A stretch of DNA of 64,000 nt from Lonicera japonica (taxonomy: Eukaryota; Streptophyta; Magnoliopsida; Dipsacales; Caprifoliaceae). The stretch is taken from positions 8,387,411-8,451,410 of the forward strand of contig CM038467.1 in assembly GCA_021464415.1 (NCBI GenBank), written 5' to 3'. The stretch's first letter is position 1; every line of letters starts with the position of its first letter. Under the pieces are notes generated by a model. The model was given only the letters and a program-made list of their open reading frames with translations, had not been told where the DNA came from and did no database searches. Positions 57,097-64,000 of this stretch are shown here, piece by piece. The position numbers and the translations under genes were made by a program.

Positions 57097-58338
57097 ATGT
57101 CTCAATCATCTCGCCCCCATCGCCCACGAAAGAGCGTACCACAAGTGGGTTCATCATCAGCACAACCAACTCAAGCTCCACTACCGCCCTTATTCATCTC
57201 AAATGAGGCGGAAGTAAACTTCAACAACGACTATTCAACACGGCCTATCGTCGAAGGTAAACAATTCAACTTTCAATTATTCGCTTCAAATGGTTTGAAT
57301 GTTGCTGGATTGTTTCAAAATCAAGGGATCATAAACTTTTTGAATATTTGTGAAAATATTTACCCACGGCTTATCCGATTGTTTTATGCAAACTTACACC
57401 ATCCGATTCTTGACAATGGGCGTCCCAATAAGGCCCGTCTTGTTACACTTTTGAATGGGCAACAAATTAGCTTCAACAAAGCCGATCTAGCCGAAATCTT
57501 TAGGTTTCCTGTTGACAATGTAACGGAAGTACCATCCAACTTTGGGGATCTTCTCGGTTTTAATAAGAATGCTACAAAAAGAATCTTACTTAAGGGTAGA
57601 TTTCGTAATACGCAAGGAGAAATTAAGGCCTCAATGCTTAAACTCGACACCCGTCTCATACATTCAATCCTCGGGTACTCGATCATTCCAAGGCATGGCA
57701 GTCGTGCTTCACTCAATGCGTTGGAACTGTTTTTGGTATGGGTGATCGTCATGGGACACAAACTGGACTTTGCTAGTCTCATGTTTCATCATCTCCTTGA
57801 GATTACCAATCGAAAAAGGCAAGGGTTGGTCTATGGAATAGCCCTCACTCAACTATTTAAATTCTACAACATCCGACTCGAAGACGAGGTCGATGTGATC
57901 ATTCCCACAAGTGAGGAGACCTATAGCGCCAAGGTGATTCAGTTGATGAAATATAACATAGTACACGGGGAATGGACTGTAAATGATCCTCGAGATAGAG
58001 ATGAAAGTGGTGATGAAAGCGATGGCTCATCCGAAGAAATGGGTGAAGAAGAAGTAGGAGGATAAAGTTCTGAACTCCCTGAAACCACTACCTCTCAAGG
58101 CTGTAGCCAATCCTCAAATGCCGCCTTGCTTCAAACAATTCAAGGGTTATCGGGTCAACTTCAAGCTCTATCGACCAACATGACGAATCGATTCAATCGA
58201 ATTGAGGATCGACAAAGAGCTCATGAAGAAGCCTTTCTTCGCTACCACCCGGAGCATGTCTTTCCGGTTTGGAACCCGTATCTAGTTGATCAAGGTTGGG
58301 GTCAATGGCCACAAGACCCACAAGACCTACAAGAATAG
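57097..58338 (+). pseudogene. Third (env-position) ORF of the Sirevirus-like element
   Basis: 322 codons to a TAA at 58063-58065, after which the same frame stays open for 90 more codons to TAG at 58336; probably one protein of about 413 aa cut by a nonsense change. It starts MSQSSRPHRPRKS, followed by a Pro/Ser-rich segment. The middle (LIRLFYANLHHP, ISFNKADLAEIFRFP, HHLLEITNRKRQGLVYGIA) resembles the plant domain annotated as putative plant transposon protein (Transposase_32), common in third ORFs of plant retroelements. Then an acidic stretch, and after the stop a likely coiled coil (LLQTIQGLSGQLQAL). No signal peptide or membrane span, so despite its position it is not evidently an envelope protein. 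Function unknown. Confidence 0.75.
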
Positions 58339-58368
58339 TCATTGGGTTCTCTACTTTTTGTTGATAAC

Positions 58369-58715
58369 AAAGGGGGAGAAATATGTGTGTTAGAGTGCTT
58401 GGTACACACTTTTTAAGTTTTATTAGTTTAATTATGAACTCCTTTAAGTTTTAAGTTGTTTTATGTTTGGTTTTTCCATGAACTTCTAAGGTTTATCATT
58501 CCTAGTTTTAAATTGTGCCTAACTCTAAGTATTTAGTTTGAACTTAATTTGAAGTTTCTTTATTACGATCTGTATATTTACTTGTGCATACTTGCTTTAT
58601 TCCTTATTCTTTTTAATGCATAATTTGAGGGGGAGTTTTCCCGTTGAGAAAACTCAACTAATGATCTTAATTGCAAACACAAATTAACTTATTGTCATCA
58701 TCAAAAAGGAGGAGA
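58369..58715 (+). other. Multiple polypurine-like tracts before the 3' LTR
   Basis: AAAGGGGGAGAA (58369-58380), GAGGGGGAG (58627-58635) and AAAAAGGAGGAGA (58703-58715), the last abutting the 3' LTR and so the likely plus-strand primer. Several such tracts are a described feature of Sireviruses. Confidence 0.7.
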
Positions 58716-58716
58716 T

Positions 58717-60132
58717 TGTTGACTTGAAAGTCATTAATCTTGTTTTAATAATAACAATAAACTTAATCTTGTGTAATTTAACTTAATTGATGTTTTAAGT
58801 TATAGCCACAATAATATTGATCATACGTGGACTTAACCGAAGAGCCGGAATCAAGATCATTTATCTACAAAGCATTACAATCAAAGTTTTACATCTCACA
58901 CAACTTTTGTCAACACACCTTCAATGGCATCTCTATGAAGTACAAAAAGATAAGGAATAATAGAATCGAAGATACAAACGAAGCTTTCGATGATTCATTG
59001 GTGTTCATAATTAAGTGATTGCTTAGATTTTATGTAAAAGATATCATTGTTCAATTATATAGCTCATAAAATGATTTAACCTTGACAAGATTGATCAAAA
59101 CTAATTTTATCCTTGAAAATATATTTTTACCGAAAATTAGTCATCTTGAAAAATTCACTATAAATTTATATGAATGGATTTTGATACAAAAACTATGATA
59201 GAAGTTTTAGGAAATCTTTTTTAAACAACCCCTAGCCTTAAAATTGATTTTTGAGTTAATTTGCATAAGTATGAAAAATGGGATTTTTGGTAAATCTGGC
59301 CTTAGACCAGTGGACTCCATCAGTCGACTGATGGGCTTTGCTCAGTCGACTGATGGCCACTCAGTCGACTGATGAGCCTTGCTCAGTCGACTGATGGCTC
59401 AGAAACTAGCCGTTGGACTTCAGATTTTTTACCACTTTTGGTACCAAACTTCTACCAACTCCCTCCAAACGGCCATATGGTTTCCTAGATTATATATACA
59501 CTATCTAAGACTTATTTAAACACTCTTGAATCATTCATACACTATTCTATTCATCTATATTCAATATTCAAATATTCAAGAACATTTTTTTTGATCAATC
59601 ATCTTTATTTTGAGCTATACTTTGTTGATCAAATTTGATATCTCTTAGTGTGAGTTTAATCTTCATACACTATTGAGCTATTGTACATTGGTGTTAGTCA
59701 CCAAATCATTTCCTTCAAACATTAAGAGAGGTTTATCTCTTAAGATAGCAAGAGTGAATTCTTGTGTGAGTATTGAGAGAGATTCAATATTTGTAATAGT
59801 GTGTGAGAAGAATACACTTGTAGAGGTTTGATCTTCACCCAGAAGGAGATCGGTTATAGTGGAATTTCTCGGGGTACTAACCGAGCGCGGAGTAGGGGCT
59901 AACAAGCCAAATCGTGTGGACAAAAAGTCTTCGACTCTGATCGGTTTAATCTTTCTATCTCTTGAACTCTTATATTGTGTTATTTACATATTGTTATTGG
60001 AATTATCTTTGTTTCTTGTTTCTTGTTTGCTTGATTGATATAGATATTGAATATTTTTAAATTGATTTTAAAAATTCCATTAAGTTTTAAAAACCCTATT
60101 CACCCCCCCTCTAGGGTATTTTCCGACCTACA
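58717..60132 (+). repeat. 3' LTR of the Sirevirus-like element
   Basis: 1416 bp, TGTTGACTTG to GACCTACA, complete. It carries four CAGTCGACTG units at 59321-59397 and differs from the 5' LTR by many point changes and small indels, such as an extra TTTCTTGTTTC near 60012. Confidence 0.88.
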
Positions 60133-61337
60133 ATATTAAATTAATATTCTCGTTAAATTCATAAGATAATATTATTATTTTTAGAACTTTTATAAGTCCC
60201 ATTGAATAGAAACTAATAGGTGCAACAGGAATATAAAAATTACTATAATTTTGAGCCTAAAGACTGAAGTTGATGACAATTATATATATATTTTTGGTTA
60301 ACATGACAATTATATTTTACAGCTGATGTTCAATGCACGTGCATGTGGCATCTTGAGACATTTGATCTTCTATGGAATTAGATTTTAAAGGTGTTCATTA
60401 TTTTATGTATATGTATCTTAATTTGATATATGCACTTAAGTCTTTGCATACTATGAATGTACATACTAACTTTGATATTGTCAAAATTAATGATTTGCAT
60501 TGATCCCAATTATATTTATAGGTGCCAAAATTTTTGAGTTTCTCTACTGGAGATGTACTTAGCACAATTAAGTTATAGTAAAAGAGAATAGTAAGCAAAG
60601 AAGACTATGATTTAGTTTGTATGTAGGTTCTTCCGGTAGTACTTATACTATTCAAGTAGTACGTTATCATTTAGTATGTGTGCTGGTATATTGGCTCAAA
60701 ATCAATGAATTGAAGAATAATACTAGTAAACTATTAGTTTTTTTCTCTTTAGAATGCTTTACCTAAAATTCAAGACCATTGTAATGAAATTTCTCTATTC
60801 TATTTATAGATATAAAATTAAGGTTACAATACTTCATCAGGATTAATCGTAAAAGACTAAAAAAAGTAAATTAGAGCATTACTCTCGCGCTTTACATGTG
60901 TCTTATCTTTTCTTTGAGACCACTTTATCCATACTTGAGTACTAAATTGCTAGTACGTCAACAGGACCATCTCGGCCGGCAAATGACCATATCGGCTTCA
61001 ACAGATCGACTATCTCGACGTATTGGTCATGCGATAATCAATTGGGCTAGACCCACTTTAAAATTGATTTGTAATAGTCTTGGGTCTTCTATCTTCGATC
61101 CAAGGTATTTTCTGACCCAAGAAAAGTTGTTTTATTTTTAGACCCCTTCGATAATAATTTATCAAAAAAATTTGTAATTTTATTTGACTTTGATATTAAA
61201 ACCAATGGTCAAAATTATGACTAGTATTTCCATCTTTCATTGCTCATGACTCTTAAATAGAGCTATTTTTGAGGTAAAATAATTTTGATTAACAATATAA
61301 CAATTTCAGTACCATTCAGTCAAAACTTTATTCCTAA

Positions 61338-61755
61338 GACCATCTCCAGTGCGGGTGTTAAAATTGTAAAGTTACCATTTTTAGACGTGCAGCGCAGATG
61401 CTATTTGTTAAAATGGCATGGTAAAATGGTAGAGAAATGGTAAAACCGGAAGGAGACAAACATTTATGACTCACGATGGAGTGAATGTCGTGAGAACCTG
61501 ACACCAACCCGCGCGATGTTCTGTACATCACGTGATGCACAGTCAGCATCACACAATGTACAGTCCATCGTGTGAGTGTGAGGGTGGGAGACCTCACGAC
61601 ATTCTGAATGTCGTGAGATGGTGCTGACAGGGATGGCACGATGTACACTCCATTGCAAGGAGTTTTTGTTGCTTTTTTCCCCTACGCGCTGCGGAGAAAG
61701 ACTTGCTAAAAATCTAAATTTGCTTACCATTTTAACTTATGAACTGCAGAAGGTC
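61338..61755. mobile_element. PIF/Harbinger-type MITE, TSD TAA
   Basis: Ends GACCATCTCCAGT and ACTGCAGAAGGTC (complement GACCTTCTGCAGT) are flanked by TAA on both sides (61335-61337 and 61756-61758). The inner part is palindrome-rich, with repeated CTCACGA/TCGTGAG and CATCACGTGATG words, so it can fold extensively; also CAGCGCAG on the left against CTGCG on the right. Confidence 0.75.
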
Positions 61756-61779
61756 TAACAGATGATGGTGATAAGATAT

Positions 61780-61782
<3 letters not shown>

Positions 61783-61825
<43 letters not shown>

Positions 61826-61835
61826 GGGGGGGGGG
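61783..61835. repeat. (AG)16 followed by 21 G
   Basis: An alternating GA run of about 32 bp leads directly into 21 consecutive G. All-purine strand with G-quadruplex and triplex potential; lengths of such runs are error-prone in assemblies. Confidence 0.85.
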
Positions 61836-64000
61836 AAGAATTTAAGGCAAAAATATTCAAAGGGCATATATACGCGAGGACTGATGCAAAGCATAGTAGT
61901 TTGCATAAGTAGGCTACGTGGAAGACTATATTTTTGCATGGCAATTTGGACACAAGTGACACTTTTGAATATATAGCCTTTCCGTCTTTTATTAGCTCCA
62001 ACAAATGAAGGAATGACTATCACGTGCTTTTGTTGGAAATAGGGACAAAATTAAAGTAATAAAAAAATGTCAAGTAACCGGACAAAGCAATAATGGAAAA
62101 AATCTATAGCAAACTTAAAACAATTTAATGGTCAGTACTGTGATTTTCAAGTTGAATTTTGTTCACTTGCAATTTTTTTTGATAATAAATAGAAAAAGGA
62201 TATATTTTGATTTATTTGTATTATAGTCTTTAACTAATTTGTATTACTTTGTTTTTTTAAATTGTGTTACACTAAGATTACTTATATTGTTAAAACAATT
62301 ATATTTTTTTGTCAGATGATATTATTGTTTTTAAAATTGCATGTGTTTTATACTTATAAAGTTGTTATATATTACTCTGATTATAAGTATAATTAATGTT
62401 ACAAGATTAGCTCACAACAACTTAAGAACGTCAAATCCTAAACAAACTAATGTTTTAATGTTACATATGAGGTTTCAAATCTCATGTTGACCCTTATTCA
62501 ACCCATTCTAAAGAACTCACATTTGATGTCTCTTTAACCTTAACATCTATGTTTTCCTTAAGGAAAATTTTGCATAACCTCCTAATCACTTATATTTATT
62601 CATGAAAAAATATTTAGCTTCGTCATTCAGCTGGAGACATGATTTGAATAGATGTGTAAAAAAATAAAAATAAATTTAAAACATTACATTTTAATTCATT
62701 CAACTCAATTGAGACCTAAAATTGAATCCGGGTTACTTGAATAGACACGGTGGCTACATGCCCCTGGGCTCACGGGCTAATGATGAGGAGAGGCCGCAAC
62801 CGGTGAGACTGAGACAATTAAGGACAAAGCGCGAAGGTGGAGAATCGATTGAGAGAGGGGAGTGAGTTGCAAGAAGATTATTTTGTACTAGAAAAAATAA
62901 AAAAGAAAAGGAGAAGAGCATGCATGCATGTTTAGTTTCATATCCTCTTTGTCCTTATTTTATTTATTACAAAACTAAACCCTACCATAGTTAAAAACTT
63001 TACATATAGCTGTAATTTTTTTTATGTATATGAAAATATTCTTGTAAGAGATTTTTAACTTTAATAATAATAAGAAGCATTTATTTTGAGGATGAATTTT
63101 TATGTAAAATTTGATGGATATGATCTATATCTTAAGTATAATCACTTCCCCATAATTTCATTAAAAAATTTCAAATTAGAAGTAGGTGTAAAAAAAATGT
63201 GATATAGATGTTTATTTTCGTCAATTGAAATTTTATACGATCATATTATCAACTTCTATGTTAGCTATAGTTTTTTTTTTATGAAATTTAGTGGAGGTAA
63301 TATACTGTTTATAGAGATTATCTATAACAAATTTTACTAAAAAAATCATTTATTTTGAAACATACGGACTTTATTGTTCATAAACTAAAAGATTCTATTA
63401 CAAAAATATTTTCTTGTATATATATATATATTTCAATTGGACATAGTCTCCCCACCCCACTTCCCTCCGCCATTTGCCTATTTGGCTTCACTGCCATATC
63501 TTATTTCATTAAAGAACGACCAAAATTACGGAAGTTTGTTCCTAAAATTAGTGCATGTATAATTGTAGGTTAGTAAAATAATAGAAATGTTAACACGTGA
63601 CTTAAAGAGATGGGTTAATTGTATGATGGAAATAATAATATTTTGTATGATAATTTTTGCTTAGTTTAATATATGTTGAAATTTAATTCATTATGTTTAT
63701 AAGGGTATGTTTGATAGAAATATGAAAATAAAAAACAATTAATTTGGATAAAAAAATGAAAAATAAATTTAAGAATGTGATGAGATTAACTCTTACTTTT
63801 TAGTTTATTCCATAAATTTTTTTTTTGGTGGTGGCAAATAATTTTTCTCATAAAACATAAAAAAAAGAGAGAGATGGAAAACATATACTAACAAAAATAA
63901 ATATAAGATAAAAATATCTTACTATATCACTCAATTTATTTTTTATTTTTTCTCACTTAAATTAATTATTATTATTATTTTATATGTATTTTTATAATAT

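Larger units (their letters stand above)
54744..60132 (+). mobile_element. Sirevirus-like Copia retrotransposon with large internal deletion
   Basis: Two LTRs (54744-56158, incomplete; 58717-60132) flank the tail of a Copia pol (56148-56351), a 745-bp leader and a third ORF (57097-58338). Primer binding site, gag and nearly all of pol are missing. A third ORF after pol plus several polypurine-like tracts before the 3' LTR are features of the Sirevirus branch. The flanks GTATT (54739-54743) and ATATT (60133-60137) match at 4 of 5 bases, consistent with an aged target duplication. Confidence 0.85.
60133..64000. other. Gene-free right end
   Basis: About 3.9 kb with no supportable gene. Holds the Harbinger MITE (61338-61755) and the (AG)n/G21 tract, listed separately. 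Short ORFs have no recognisable domain. Confidence 0.5.

Noticed and set aside
61338..61755. Tandem or inverted TCGTGAG words as a CRISPR-like or regulatory array
   Set aside because: Irregular spacing and location inside a TAA-flanked MITE explain them.

Overview
This is a stretch of plant nuclear DNA, most likely from a eudicot. It is AT-rich, its genes have GT-AG introns, and their proteins are of plant type. The intergenic space is filled with plant transposon families (Helitron, MULE, hAT, PIF/Harbinger, Gypsy and Sirevirus-type Copia). I cannot name the species.

Six host genes can be supported, all on the minus strand. From left to right they are: the first exon of an O-fucosyltransferase-like glycosyltransferase (262-902, running off the left edge); a six-exon cytosolic-type adenylate kinase (3803-10036); translation elongation factor eEF1B beta (13043-14548); a Ulp1-type C48 cysteine protease (21688-23736); ribosomal protein uL22/RPL17 (26782-29286); and an intronless CYP94-type cytochrome P450 (46439-47899). 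I assembled the exons by hand. In the five complete genes the summed CDS is a multiple of three and the splice phases agree. They look like unrelated housekeeping or metabolic genes, not a cluster. The eEF1B beta and RPL17 upstream regions carry the telo-box typical of plant translation genes, and RPL17 also has site II motifs.

The rest is mobile DNA. Left part: a Helitron (2036-3260), a MULE-like element and a Tip100-like hAT element inside adenylate kinase intron 1, a fragment of plastid trnE in another intron of that gene, and several MITEs, one nested in the terminal repeat of a MULE-like element (19001-20555). Middle: a PIF/Harbinger-type element (31294-36172) with an unrecognised 147-codon ORF, split by a Gypsy-type solo LTR (33195-35548) with a perfect 5-bp target duplication. 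The 10 kb from 36173 to 46438 has no gene.

Right part: a 5.0-kb MULE (48309-53332) with about 160-bp terminal repeats and a perfect 9-bp target duplication, about 0.4 kb upstream of the P450 start codon. It carries a decayed MURA-like transposase gene and, convergent to it, a decayed second gene with two tandem [CCHC knuckle + GRF zinc finger] modules. The layout recalls maize MuDR, but the second gene is different; this is the most interesting item in the window. Next comes a Sirevirus-like Copia element (54744-60132) reduced by a large internal deletion to two LTRs, the tail of pol and a third, env-position ORF, with arrays of a palindromic 10-mer. The last 4 kb hold a Harbinger MITE and a long (AG)n/G21 tract.
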